Below are positions 55,908 to 64,000 of a stretch of DNA of 64,000 bases, one piece after another (position 1 is the stretch's first letter; every line of letters starts with the position of its first letter). The notes beneath the pieces were generated by a model. That model saw only the letters and a list, made by a program, of their open reading frames with translations. It did no database searches and was not told the DNA's origin. The translations under genes and the position numbers were made by a program. Where the stretch lies: assembly GCF_000306785.1 (NCBI RefSeq), contig NC_017955.1, positions 1,488,001-1,552,000 on the forward strand, written 5' to 3'. Origin of the DNA: Modestobacter italicus. Lineage in GTDB: Bacteria > Actinomycetota > Actinomycetes > Mycobacteriales > Geodermatophilaceae.

Positions 55908-56498
55908 GTGACCGGCGACGAGCTGCGGGCGGCCGGCGCGGCCGTCCAGGAGCTGCTGGCCCGGGTGCCCGACGGCTCGGCGGCGGTGCCGCTGCTGGCC
56001 ACCGACGTCACCGGCGTCGCCCACCACGTCACCTCCTGCCTGACCTGGTACGCCCAGGACCTGGTGGCCGGGCCGGTCGAGGTGAGCGCCTTCGAGCTGG
56101 TCCGCCGGCACGACGCGGAGCTGGCCGAGATGCGCCAGCAGCTGCACGCGGCCACCGAGGTGCTGGCCCGGGTGGTCGACGCCGCGGACCCGGCCGAGCG
56201 CGGCGCGCACAGCTGGGGCCTGGCCGACCCGTCCGGCTTCGCGGGCATGGGCTGCGCGGAGCTGCTGCTGCACGGCTGGGACGTCGCCGACGGCCGGGGC
56301 CTGGACTGGGCGCCGCCCCCGGCGCTGGCCGACGCGACGGTCACCCGGCTGTTCCCCTGGGTGCCACCGGACCCCGACCCGTGGGCGGCCCTGCTGTGGG
56401 CCACCGGCCGCGGCGAGCTGCCCGGCCGCGAGCCGGTGACCTCCTGGCGCTGGCACTGCGCCCCCCTCTCGGAGTGGGACGGCACCTCACCCTCGTAA
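55908..56498 (+). CDS. Mycothiol-dependent maleylpyruvate isomerase-like (DinB-fold) protein
   Basis: This 196-residue helical-bundle protein has TGVAHHVTSCLTWYAQDLVAG, RHDAELAEM and CAELLLHGWDVADG. The His placement is as in the MDMPI/DinB metal-binding superfamily that uses mycothiol as cofactor. The reaction is not known. It is probably co-transcribed with rpiB. Confidence 0.78.
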   Translation: MTGDELRAAGAAVQELLARVPDGSAAVPLLATDVTGVAHHVTSCLTWYAQDLVAGPVEVSAFELVRRHDAELAEMRQQLHAATEVLARVVDAADPAERGAHSWGLADPSGFAGMGCAELLLHGWDVADGRGLDWAPPPALADATVTRLFPWVPPDPDPWAALLWATGRGELPGREPVTSWRWHCAPLSEWDGTSPS

Positions 56499-56504
56499 CG
56501 GGAT

Positions 56505-56568
56505 GGAACGGCCCCCTTGCAGGGCCCCACCGCGAGCTGGCGAGTGGTGGGGGGCAAGGGGGTCCTTC
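56505..56568. terminator. Palindromic terminator-like repeat, copy 4 (inverted)
   Basis: CCCCCTTGC (56512-56520) pairs with GCAAGGGGG (56554-56562). The element reads GGAACGGCC to GGTCCTTC, the inverse orientation of copy 1. It fills the gap between the convergent MDMPI-like and Eis-like genes. Confidence 0.65.
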
Positions 56569-57809
56569 TAGAACGTGTCCGGGCACCAGGGGGCGACCGG
56601 CCAGCGGAACGCCGTGGAGGCCGCCACCACGGCGCCCGGGCTGACCTCGGTCACCCGCCCGGCCGCCTGCAGCGAGGCCAGCGAGACCCCGCCCAGGTAG
56701 GCGGCGCTGAGCGCCTCGATGTCGAGCACCAGGTCCGGGTCGCGGTCGGTGCGGTCGCAGAACGCCCCCGCCGGGTGGCCCCAGACGTGCCAGCGCCCGT
56801 CGTTCCAGTCGCAGAACCGGTCGCGCACCTCGAACACCAGGTCGATCCGGGCCGGGTAGCGGCGGGCGGACAGCGCCCGGCCGACGTCGACCAGCCGCAC
56901 CCACAGCGCGTCGACCGGGCGGGCGTGCCAGGCCCGCGGGTCGGCGAGCAGGTGCCGCAGCGGGTCGTCGTCCGACAGCGAGGGCGCCTGGACCGTGCGG
57001 ACCAGGTCGATGCCGAGCAGGAACCGCCAGAGGGCGGCGTAGGCGGCCGGTGCGGCGGCGCGCACCTCGGTGACGGTGAGCGTGCCGGTCGGCTCGCCCT
57101 CGTCGCTCCAGCTGCCCCGGACCTGGTACGTCGCGTAGCCGGTGACCGTGCCGTCGGCCTCGGTGTGCAGCACGTGCTGGCGGGCGGTGCCGCCGCGGTG
57201 GGTCTCGGGCCGGTCCAGCAGCACCCGGTCCCACCAGCGGTCGTCGCGGGCGAGGTTGCCGGGCACGTGCCGGCGGAGCTGGTCGTACAGCCGGACGGCG
57301 GCCGGGCGGAACACCCCGACGTCGACCAGGGAGACCCGCCCGGTGCCGCAGTCGACGTCCGGCCGGAGCCGCAGCCGCCCGGCGTCCCCGGTCCAGCCGC
57401 CCCGCCAGCTCGCCGGGGCGTAGCCGAACCGGCCGTAGATGCCGGCCTCGGCGGCCCACAGCGCCGCCACGGGCTCACGCTCCGCGGCCTGCACCTCGGT
57501 GAGCTGGCGCCGCATGATCGCCGTCAGCACCCCCTGCCGGCGGTGGGTGGGTGCGACGGTGATCCAGGTGACCCCGGCGGTCGGCACGGTGGCCCCGGGG
57601 ACGGCCATGTCCAGGCTGTAGATGCCGGCGGTGGCCGCCACCCGGTCCCCGTCGAACAGGGCGAGCGACCGGTCGAGCTCGGCGATCGGCGACGGCGTCT
57701 GCTGGTAGGGCCCGTCCGCCGCCTCACCGAACGTGGTCGACATCGTGGCTGAGAACCGCGGCCACTCCTCGGCGGTGATCGGACGGAGCTGGTCGGCGAG
57801 ATCGGTCAC
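56568..57809 (-). CDS. GNAT family N-acetyltransferase, Eis-like
   Basis: This 413-residue protein has an N-terminal GNAT domain with the acetyl-CoA loop VTWITVAPTHRRQGVLTAIM, a second degenerate GNAT-like region, and an SCP2-like C-terminal domain. This layout and length are those of Eis. In mycobacterial Eis the C-terminal Phe carboxylate acts as base; this protein also ends in Phe (CPDTF). Eis enzymes acetylate several amines of aminoglycosides or Lys side chains. Actual substrates here are unknown. It lies downstream of the MMPL gene on the same strand. Confidence 0.88.
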   Translation of the reverse strand: MTDLADQLRPITAEEWPRFSATMSTTFGEAADGPYQQTPSPIAELDRSLALFDGDRVAATAGIYSLDMAVPGATVPTAGVTWITVAPTHRRQGVLTAIMRRQLTEVQAAEREPVAALWAAEAGIYGRFGYAPASWRGGWTGDAGRLRLRPDVDCGTGRVSLVDVGVFRPAAVRLYDQLRRHVPGNLARDDRWWDRVLLDRPETHRGGTARQHVLHTEADGTVTGYATYQVRGSWSDEGEPTGTLTVTEVRAAAPAAYAALWRFLLGIDLVRTVQAPSLSDDDPLRHLLADPRAWHARPVDALWVRLVDVGRALSARRYPARIDLVFEVRDRFCDWNDGRWHVWGHPAGAFCDRTDRDPDLVLDIEALSAAYLGGVSLASLQAAGRVTEVSPGAVVAASTAFRWPVAPWCPDTF

Positions 57810-57887
57810 GGTGGCTGTCTACCGGTCCGGGACGACGATCCCCAACCCCGTTCCACCGACCAGTCCCGCCGACCAGTCCCGCCGACC

Positions 57888-60095
57888 TCAGTGGCTGCCG
57901 GCCGGCAGCCGGTGCAGCCAGCGCGGCAGCCACCAGGTGCGGTCGCCCAGCAGCGCCATCGTGGCCGGCAGCAGCACCCCGCGGACCAGGGTGGCGTCGA
58001 TCAGCACCGCCACCGCCAGCCCGACGCCCAGCTGCTTGAACTGCAGCAGCGACAGCGTCGCGAAGATGCTGAACACCGCGACCATCACGACCGCGGCGCT
58101 GGTGACCACCCCGGCCGACCGGCTGACCCCGCGGGTGATCGCCAGCTGCATCGGGATGCCGGCCCGGACCGCCTCGCGCACCCGGGAGACGACGAACACG
58201 TGGTAGTCCATCGACAGCCCGAACAGCACCACGAACAGGAACAGCGGCAGCCAGGACACGATCGCGCCGGTCGAGGTGAACCCGAGCAGCCCCTCGGCCC
58301 AGGTCGACTGGAACACCAGCACCAGCACGCCGTAGGCGGCGCCCACCGAGAGCAGGGTGAGCGCGGCGGCGATCAGCGCCACCGCCAGCGACCGGAACGC
58401 GACCGTGAGCACGATGATGGTGAGCGCCAGCACGAAGCCGATGACGAGCGGCAGCCGCTGGGACATGGTGTCGCCGAAGTCGAGGCTGCCCGCGGTGTCC
58501 CCGGTGACGGCGGCGGTGACCCCGGGGAGCGTCCCGACGGTGGCCGGGACGAGGTCCTCCCGCAGCTCGGCCAGGGCCGCGACGGCGTCGGCGCTGCCGG
58601 CGTCGGCCGTGCCGCCGATCGCCAACCGGGCCACGGTCCCGGCGGGGTTGACCTCCACGCCGTCGGTGGCCGCCGGGTCGGGCAGTCGGCTGGTCAGCGC
58701 GGCGGCGGCGGCGCGGACGGCGGGGACGTCGAGCGGCCCGCCGTCGGTGCGCCACAGCACCACCTGGTCGGTGCTGCCCTCCTGCGGGTAGGCCGCGGCG
58801 ATGGCGTCGTAGGTGCGCAGCACCTCGCTGTCCCGGCTCAGCGACTCCAGGCCCGGCATCGCGGTGTGCATGCCGACCGCGGGTGCGGCGACCGCGAGCA
58901 GCACGCCGGTGCCCAGCGCCAGGGAGAGGCCGGGCCGGGCGACGACCCGGCGGACGACGGCACCCCACACCCGGCTGTCGTCGGTGCGGCCGACCAGCCG
59001 GCCCAGCAGCGGCAGCCGCGGCCGCTCGATGCCCCGGCCGAGCAGGGCCAGCGTGGCCGGCAGCACGGTGAGCGACCCGAGCACGGAGACCGCGACGACG
59101 AGGATGGTGCCGGTCGCGAACGAGGTGAAGACGGCGTTGCCGGCCAGGGACATGCCGGCCATGGCCACCGCGACGGCGATGCCGGAGGTGAGCACCGCGC
59201 GCCCGGAGGTGGCCGCGGCCAGCTCGACCGCCCGCTCGGTGGAAGCGCCGTGGCGGCGCTCCTCCCGGGCCCGGCGGACGTAGAACAGCGCGTAGTCGAC
59301 CCCGACGGCCATGCCGATGAGCAGGACGACGCTGGAGGTGCTCTCGTCGACCGGGCGCAGCTGGGACACCAGCGAGACCAGCCCGAGGGCGCCGCCGACG
59401 GCGGTGATGCCCAGCAGCACCGGCACGCCGGCGGCCAGCAGCGCGCCGAAGGCGACCAGCAGCACGACCAGCGTCACCGGCAGGGTGAGCAGCTCGGCCC
59501 GCCGGAAGTCCTCGTCGAGCTGGTTCCCGACGACCGTGTCGATCGAGCTGCCACCGGACTCGGCGACCAGCACGTCCGGGTGGTCGGCCTGCACCCCGGC
59601 GACCGCGTCGAGCACCGGGCCGACGGCGTCGGCCGCGGCGTCGTCGGCGGCGGCGCCGGTGCGGTCGCCGACCTGCAGGGTGACCGGCACCAGCAGCGAC
59701 GTCCCGTCCGCCGAGGGCACCGGGTCCCCGACGGAGGCGACCTCGTCGAGGCTGCGGACGGCGGCGGCGACGGCGTTCGCCGCGGACGTGCCCTCCGGCC
59801 CGATGGGGGACCCGTCGCGGGTCTGCACCAGCACCTGCTCGACCGGCGGGTCGGGGAAGCCGGCGCCGTCCAGGACGACGTCGGCGCGGCCGGACTCGCC
59901 GCTGCCGCTCTCCGCCCCGGTCAGCGTCCGGGTGCCGGTGAGGCTGCCGACGAGGACGGCCAGCAGCACGCCGACGAGCCACAGGGCGATGACGGTCCAG
60001 CGGTGGGTGGCGCTCCAGCGGGCGATGGAGACCACCGCCCCGTCCCGCGGTCGGGGCGGTGTCTCGGGCAGTGCGGTCATCACGGGAGCGCTCAC
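57888..60095 (-). CDS. MMPL family RND transporter
   Basis: This 735-residue protein has 11-12 membrane helices and two large extracytoplasmic loops. The MMPL/RND motif GMAVGVDYALFYVRRAREERRHG in the first half is repeated as FGLSMDYHVFVVSRVREAVRAG in the second. Asp residues in these helices carry protons. MMPL proteins export lipids, siderophores or drugs in actinobacteria. GTG 60095 with GAGAGG upstream is chosen; a longer frame to 60137 exists. Downstream is the Eis-like gene, 78 bp away. Confidence 0.92.
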   Translation of the reverse strand: MSAPVMTALPETPPRPRDGAVVSIARWSATHRWTVIALWLVGVLLAVLVGSLTGTRTLTGAESGSGESGRADVVLDGAGFPDPPVEQVLVQTRDGSPIGPEGTSAANAVAAAVRSLDEVASVGDPVPSADGTSLLVPVTLQVGDRTGAAADDAAADAVGPVLDAVAGVQADHPDVLVAESGGSSIDTVVGNQLDEDFRRAELLTLPVTLVVLLVAFGALLAAGVPVLLGITAVGGALGLVSLVSQLRPVDESTSSVVLLIGMAVGVDYALFYVRRAREERRHGASTERAVELAAATSGRAVLTSGIAVAVAMAGMSLAGNAVFTSFATGTILVVAVSVLGSLTVLPATLALLGRGIERPRLPLLGRLVGRTDDSRVWGAVVRRVVARPGLSLALGTGVLLAVAAPAVGMHTAMPGLESLSRDSEVLRTYDAIAAAYPQEGSTDQVVLWRTDGGPLDVPAVRAAAAALTSRLPDPAATDGVEVNPAGTVARLAIGGTADAGSADAVAALAELREDLVPATVGTLPGVTAAVTGDTAGSLDFGDTMSQRLPLVIGFVLALTIIVLTVAFRSLAVALIAAALTLLSVGAAYGVLVLVFQSTWAEGLLGFTSTGAIVSWLPLFLFVVLFGLSMDYHVFVVSRVREAVRAGIPMQLAITRGVSRSAGVVTSAAVVMVAVFSIFATLSLLQFKQLGVGLAVAVLIDATLVRGVLLPATMALLGDRTWWLPRWLHRLPAGSH

Positions 60096-60238
60096 GGCGG
60101 GACCTCTCGAGCTCGGGCGCCGCGGCTGCGGCGGCACTGCGTCGAGGCTCTCGACCGCCGGTCGTCCTGTCGTTGCCGCTGGCAGGCCGGACGGGGTCGG
60201 GCTGGCTGCACCCCCCGGGGGTCGTCAGCCCGACGTCG

Positions 60239-61003
60239 TCACGGGCCCGAGGTCACCCCGTCGGCGGCGAGGGTGAGGTCGCCGCAGGTCACCTGGTGGG
60301 CCAGGTCGAGCTGCGCGGCGGTGGCGCCGGTCGTGGTCGTGCTCGGCCCGTTGGTCGCGCGCGGCCCGTCGAGCTCGACCGCGGTGCTGGTGATCGACGT
60401 GCCGTCGGCCTGCAGGCCGACCAGGTCGCGGACGCCGTCGCCGCCGACGTCCGCGCAGCCCACGCCGGTGCCGTAGCCGGTGAAGCCCAGGTCGAAGGCG
60501 TACTGCTCGCCCTGGGCGTTCTGCACCGGCACGATCGAGCAGTCGCTGATCGCGTAGAGCGCCACCTGCCGCCCGTCGCTGACCAGCGCGACCAACTCCC
60601 CGTGACCGGTGACGTCGGCGACCAGCAGCGAGCGGGCGACCGGGCTGGCCGACGGGAAGTCGGCCGCGATCGCGTCGCCGGAGGCGGTCTGCACGCCGAA
60701 CCGGGTCGAGCCGTCGGCCGCCGGCTGGGTGGCGATCCACTCCGTGTCGGGCCTGCCGTCGCCGTCGACGTCCAGGGTGGGTGCGTGCGCGGTGCCGGTC
60801 AGCGCGTCGCCGGTGGCCGGGCAGCCGGCCGGCGCGCTGCCGGTGGCTGCAGGGGAGGTGCTGGCCGGCGCGCTCGCGGTCGTGGTCGCCGTCGCTGTCG
60901 TGGTCGTGCCGGACGCTGCGTCGGCGTCGTCGCCGCCGGACGAGCAGCCGGTGAGCAGGGCCAGACCGACCAGGACGCAGAGCAGCGGACGACGCACGGT
61001 CAC
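60239..61003 (-). CDS. Putative lipoprotein with DVDGDGRPD repeat-type motif
   Basis: This ~254-residue exported protein has the lipobox LLTGC after a basic, hydrophobic signal. A long Thr/Ala/Ser linker follows, then a domain with FG-GAP/VCBS-like elements (LDVDGDGRPDTEW, ADVTGHGELVALVS, ADVGGDGVRDLVG) that probably bind calcium. It should be anchored outside the membrane. Ligand or role is unknown. Start GTG 61003 is chosen from several in-frame GTGs. Confidence 0.8.
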   Translation of the reverse strand: MTVRRPLLCVLVGLALLTGCSSGGDDADAASGTTTTATATTTASAPASTSPAATGSAPAGCPATGDALTGTAHAPTLDVDGDGRPDTEWIATQPAADGSTRFGVQTASGDAIAADFPSASPVARSLLVADVTGHGELVALVSDGRQVALYAISDCSIVPVQNAQGEQYAFDLGFTGYGTGVGCADVGGDGVRDLVGLQADGTSITSTAVELDGPRATNGPSTTTTGATAAQLDLAHQVTCGDLTLAADGVTSGP

Positions 61004-61043
61004 CACCGTCGTCCGTCTCGTTGGCCTGTGCAACCCCCGTGGG

Positions 61044-61688
61044 TCAGCTGCGCAGGTAGGCCAGGGTCGCCAGCACCCGGCGGTGCTGGTCCTCGTCGGG
61101 GGAGAGGCCGAGCTTGGCGAAGATGTGCTGGGTGTGCTTCTCCACCGCGCCCGGGGTGACCACCAGCTGCCGGGCGATCGCGGTGTTGGAGGAGCCCTCG
61201 GCGATCAGCCCGAGCACCTCCCGCTCGCGCGGCGACAGCGACCGCACCGGGTCGTCGCGGCGGCGGCGGGCGAACAGCTAGGCGACCACCTGCGGGTCGA
61301 GCACGGTGCCCCCGGCCACGACGTCGTCCAGCGCGGTGAGGAACTGGTCGACCTGGGCGACGCGGTCCTTGAGCAGGTAACCGACGCCGCCGGCGCCGTC
61401 GGCGAGCAGCTCGTCGGCGTAGGCGACCTCCACGTACTGGGACAGCACCAGCACGGCGGTCTCCGGGACGGCGCGGCGCGCCTCGACCGCCGCGCGCAGC
61501 CCCTCGTCGGTGTGCGTCGGCGGCATCCGGACGTCGACGACCGCGACGTCCGGGCGGTGCTCGACCACCGCGCGGACCAGGCTCGGCCCGTCGGCGACGG
61601 CGGCCACCACCTCGGTGCCGGCCTCGCCGAGCAGCCGGATCAGCCCCTCGCGCAGCAGCACGGAGTCCTCGGCCAGCACTACGCGCAC
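61044..61688 (-). pseudogene. LuxR-family response regulator interrupted by an amber codon
   Basis: The receiver domain (VRVVLAEDSVLLREGLIRLL, phosphoacceptor in VVDVRMPP, Lys in YLLKDRV) runs from GTG 61688 to TAG at 61278-61280. The same frame then continues without a gap into LFARRRRDDPVRSLSPREREVLGLIAEG and the LuxR DNA-binding helix-turn-helix, ending at 61044. Homologous regulators usually have Gln (CAG) at the TAG position, so one C-to-T change separates receiver and DNA-binding domain. Its GTG overlaps the end of the kinase gene by 10 bp. The DNA-binding part could restart at GTG 61247. Confidence 0.85.
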
Positions 61689-62998
61689 GGGAGCTCTCCG
61701 ATCAGCCGGGTGGGCCCTCCGCGGGGGCTGTCGACGACGAGCACGCCGTCGACGGCGAACAACCGGTCGGCGAGCCCGGCCAGGCCGTGGCCGGGGGCCA
61801 GCACGGCGCCGCCCTGCCCGTCGTCCTCGACCTCCACCCGGAGCCGGCCGTCCTCCCGGACGACGGACACCCGCGCGATGGTGGCGTCGCTGTGCTTGGC
61901 GACGTTGGCCAGCGCCTCGCTGACCAGGAAGTAGGCGCTGTTCTCCACCGCCGGCTCCAGCCGCTGGCCCTCGGGCAGCTCGACGGACAGCTCGACCGGG
62001 ACGGGGGAGCGCGCGGCGACGGCGGCCAGCGCGGCGGCCAGCCCGCGGTCGGCGAGCACCGGCGGGGCGATGCCGCGGGACAGCGCCCGCAGCTCTTCCA
62101 GCGTCTCGCGGGTCATCGTGGCCGCCTCGGCGAGCGTGCTGCGGGCGCCGTCGGGATCGCTGTCGATCATTCGCTGGGCGCGGTGCAGGTCCATGCTCAG
62201 CCGCACCAGCCGCTGCTGCGGGCCGTCGTGGATGTCCCGCTCCAGCCGGCGCAGCGCCACCGCCTCGGCGGCGACCGCGGCGTCCCGTCCCTCGGACAGC
62301 CGGCCGATCTGCGCCTGGGTACCGGCCCGCAGGGTGAGCAGCGCCCGGGCGAACTGCGCCTCCAGCAGGGCGGACGCCCGGACGACGGCGGGCAGCAGGA
62401 GCGCGGCCAGCAGGCCGATCGCGGTGTACACCAGCACCCGGTTGGTGGCGGTGTCGTCCAGGTTCAGGGCCTCGGGGAGCGTGGAGTTCTCCCGGTCGCC
62501 GCCGTAGGGGATCGACCACTCCCACGCCACCGAGCTCAGGCCGCCCAGCGCGATCGCCCACCAGGTGACGACCACGACGAAGGCGGGGATCGACACCGCC
62601 ATCCGCAGCAGCGCGTGCACCACGTCCAGCCAGCACTGCGAGTCGCGCAGCGGCTCGACCAGCCGGCGCACCAGGGACGCCCCGGGGGCGGCAGCCCGGT
62701 AGACCGGGGAGGGCACCGCGCGCTGCAGCACGCCCGGCAGCCGCACCCGCTCGACCGCGGCGAGCCCGCGGGCGACCAGCAGCGTGAGCGCCAGCAGCGG
62801 CAGGCCCACCCAGATCACCAGCGTGCCGATCCCGACCGCGAGGCCGGTGACGACGAGGACGAACGCGGCGATCGAGAGCGGGAAGCCGACCAGCACGTAG
62901 GCGGTGTCGACGCCGAGCTGCCGCCACCAGCGGCGGTGCCCGGGCGCGGTCGGGGCGGAGGCGGCCGGGAGGGGCAGCTCGGCGGTGGAGGTGGTCAC
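61679..62998 (-). CDS. Sensor histidine kinase (HisKA_3 / NarL-type partner)
   Basis: This 439-residue kinase has four N-terminal membrane helices in a Putative-Sensor-type domain (VLVGFPLSIAAFVLVVTGLAVG, WWAIALGGLSSVAWEWSIPYGG). The HisKA_3 box is LRRLERDIHDGPQQRLVRL with the phospho-His, and the HATPase domain has SEALANVAKHS and VEDDGQGG. It autophosphorylates and passes phosphate to the adjacent LuxR-type regulator, which is interrupted here. The signal is unknown. Confidence 0.92.
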   Translation of the reverse strand: MTTSTAELPLPAASAPTAPGHRRWWRQLGVDTAYVLVGFPLSIAAFVLVVTGLAVGIGTLVIWVGLPLLALTLLVARGLAAVERVRLPGVLQRAVPSPVYRAAAPGASLVRRLVEPLRDSQCWLDVVHALLRMAVSIPAFVVVVTWWAIALGGLSSVAWEWSIPYGGDRENSTLPEALNLDDTATNRVLVYTAIGLLAALLLPAVVRASALLEAQFARALLTLRAGTQAQIGRLSEGRDAAVAAEAVALRRLERDIHDGPQQRLVRLSMDLHRAQRMIDSDPDGARSTLAEAATMTRETLEELRALSRGIAPPVLADRGLAAALAAVAARSPVPVELSVELPEGQRLEPAVENSAYFLVSEALANVAKHSDATIARVSVVREDGRLRVEVEDDGQGGAVLAPGHGLAGLADRLFAVDGVLVVDSPRGGPTRLIGELPCA

Positions 62999-63277
62999 GT
63001 CGACCAGCCTGCTGCCGGGCGGCGGCCGGTCCCAGCCCGCTGGCTGGCCGCTGCCGCGTCGGGTTGTCCCGACCCCGCGCCGTCCCGCTCGTCGTCCCGC
63101 CGGCCGTCCATGTCCCCGGGGATGCTCCCGGCGTACAGGTCCGGTGTCCAGGCCCGGGCACCCGGTCGGGGTGCCGGGGCCCCGGGGTGCGCCCTAGGGT
63201 CGGCGGTCTGCCGACGTGTCCACGCCCGGCTCCCCGGGACCCCTGCCCCGGACGGTGCGGGACGTGGGAGGAAGCGC

Positions 63278-64000
63278 ATGCGCCGTCTCGGGACCGTTGC
63301 GTCCGCCGTCGTCACCCTGGTCGTGCTCGCCGGGTGCACCAGCAGTTCCGCCGACGACGACCCGGCCGGGAGCGCGCCGGCCGACGCCGCCGGCGACCAG
63401 CCGGTGACGGCGGCCCCGGAGGCGCCCCGCACGCTCGTCGCCGACACCGACCCGGTCGCGGCGGCGGTGTCGACCAGCCGGGCGCTGTTCGCCGGCGCGC
63501 CGGTCGCCGTGGTGGCCGGCCGCGACGACCCGTCGGCGCAGCTGCTCGGGGCGGTGTCCGCCGTCGGGCTGGGCGTGCCGCTGCTGCTCGGTGCCGACGG
63601 GTCGGCGGACGCGCTGGCCCCCGAGCTCGACCGGCTCGGGGTGCGGACGGTCCTGGCGGTCGGGGACGACGCGGCGGCCGCGCTGCCCGACGACGGGGTC
63701 GAGGTGGTGACCGTCCCCGCGCAGGCCGACGCCGTGGCGGAGGCGACCGGGCTGGACCTCGACGCCGACCAGCCCGTCGCCGAGGCCGACCGGGCCGCCG
63801 CGGTGGCGGCGCTGGCGCCCGACGCGCTGCCCGCGCTGAGCGCCGAGGGGGCGGCCGCCCTGACCGGGGCCGCGGAGCCCGCCGGCGAGCTGCCGGCGGT
63901 CGACCGGCCCGAGCCCCTCGAGGACGTCGTGGTCCTGGCCGGCGGCGGCGGGGACGCCCTCGCCGGCATCGCCACCGCCCGCGCCGCCGGCGCCGAGGTG
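63278..64000 (+). CDS. Putative lipoprotein with cell-wall-binding-repeat-like domain (partial)
   Basis: The first 241 residues are in the window and the gene runs off the end. A signal peptide with lipobox VLAGC is followed by an acidic linker. Then comes PVAVVAGRDDPSAQLLGAVSA, GVPLLLGADGSADALAPELDRLGVRTVLAVGDDAA, a pattern like cell-wall-binding repeat 2. GGGAGGAAG precedes the ATG. It is divergent from the histidine kinase with ~280 bp between. Function is unknown; surface attachment is inferred. Confidence 0.75.
   Translation, partial: MRRLGTVASAVVTLVVLAGCTSSSADDDPAGSAPADAAGDQPVTAAPEAPRTLVADTDPVAAAVSTSRALFAGAPVAVVAGRDDPSAQLLGAVSAVGLGVPLLLGADGSADALAPELDRLGVRTVLAVGDDAAAALPDDGVEVVTVPAQADAVAEATGLDLDADQPVAEADRAAAVAALAPDALPALSAEGAAALTGAAEPAGELPAVDRPEPLEDVVVLAGGGGDALAGIATARAAGAEV

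Overview
The window is very GC-rich (roughly 70-75%) and dense with GTG starts and 4-bp ATGA/GTGA overlaps. It encodes a WhiB-like protein, mycothiol-linked folds, a group II truncated globin and an Eis-like acetyltransferase. This points to an actinobacterium, most likely the Geodermatophilaceae (Blastococcus / Geodermatophilus / Modestobacter type). The family is inferred from gene content, not from a database search.

Layout. (1) 1-8.9 kb, chromosomal. A plus-strand catabolic-looking operon holds an SDR, an isochorismatase-like hydrolase, a cupin and an AtzH-like/amidase fusion. It converges on a minus-strand FAD oxidase and VOC pair. Then follow an HtrA-like protease, a TetR regulator with two 18-bp operators, and an alpha/beta hydrolase. 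(2) 8906-29933, a ~21-kb genomic island in tRNA-Arg(UCU), bounded by perfect 41-bp direct repeats of the tRNA 3' half. A tyrosine integrase lies next to the intact tRNA. Cargo: a PLD-like/membrane protein pair, two head-to-tail IS110-family elements, a WhiB-like protein, a lipoprotein with a TM198-like membrane protein, an alkyl sulfatase, two SulP transporters, DUF389, DUF1269-like and AI-2E-type membrane proteins, and a MalT/LAL-type LuxR regulator. (3) 30.1-55.9 kb, core chromosome. Ten genes keep the relative order and orientation I recall for M. tuberculosis Rv2478c-Rv2465c: SSB-like, ettA, thioesterase, aglA, glbO, HNH, DUF5130, pepN, Rv2466c-like and rpiB. Between these anchors sit the biotin ECF transporter bioYMN with a coupled MOSC gene, a roadblock-like protein, a sugar ABC ATPase, an MFS transporter, prolyl oligopeptidase, kynU, an amidase and others. 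(4) 55.9-64 kb: a mycothiol-binding-like protein, an Eis-like acetyltransferase, an MMPL transporter, lipoproteins, and a two-component pair whose response regulator carries an in-frame amber codon.

How the genes fit together. The island pairs release of sulfate from alkyl sulfates with SulP-type anion transporters and several membrane-stress-type proteins. The tandem IS110 elements join so that a TTGACA box in one terminus faces the other element's 5' leader. Four convergent gene pairs share a related palindromic terminator-like element. No CRISPR array, rRNA operon or complete prophage is visible.
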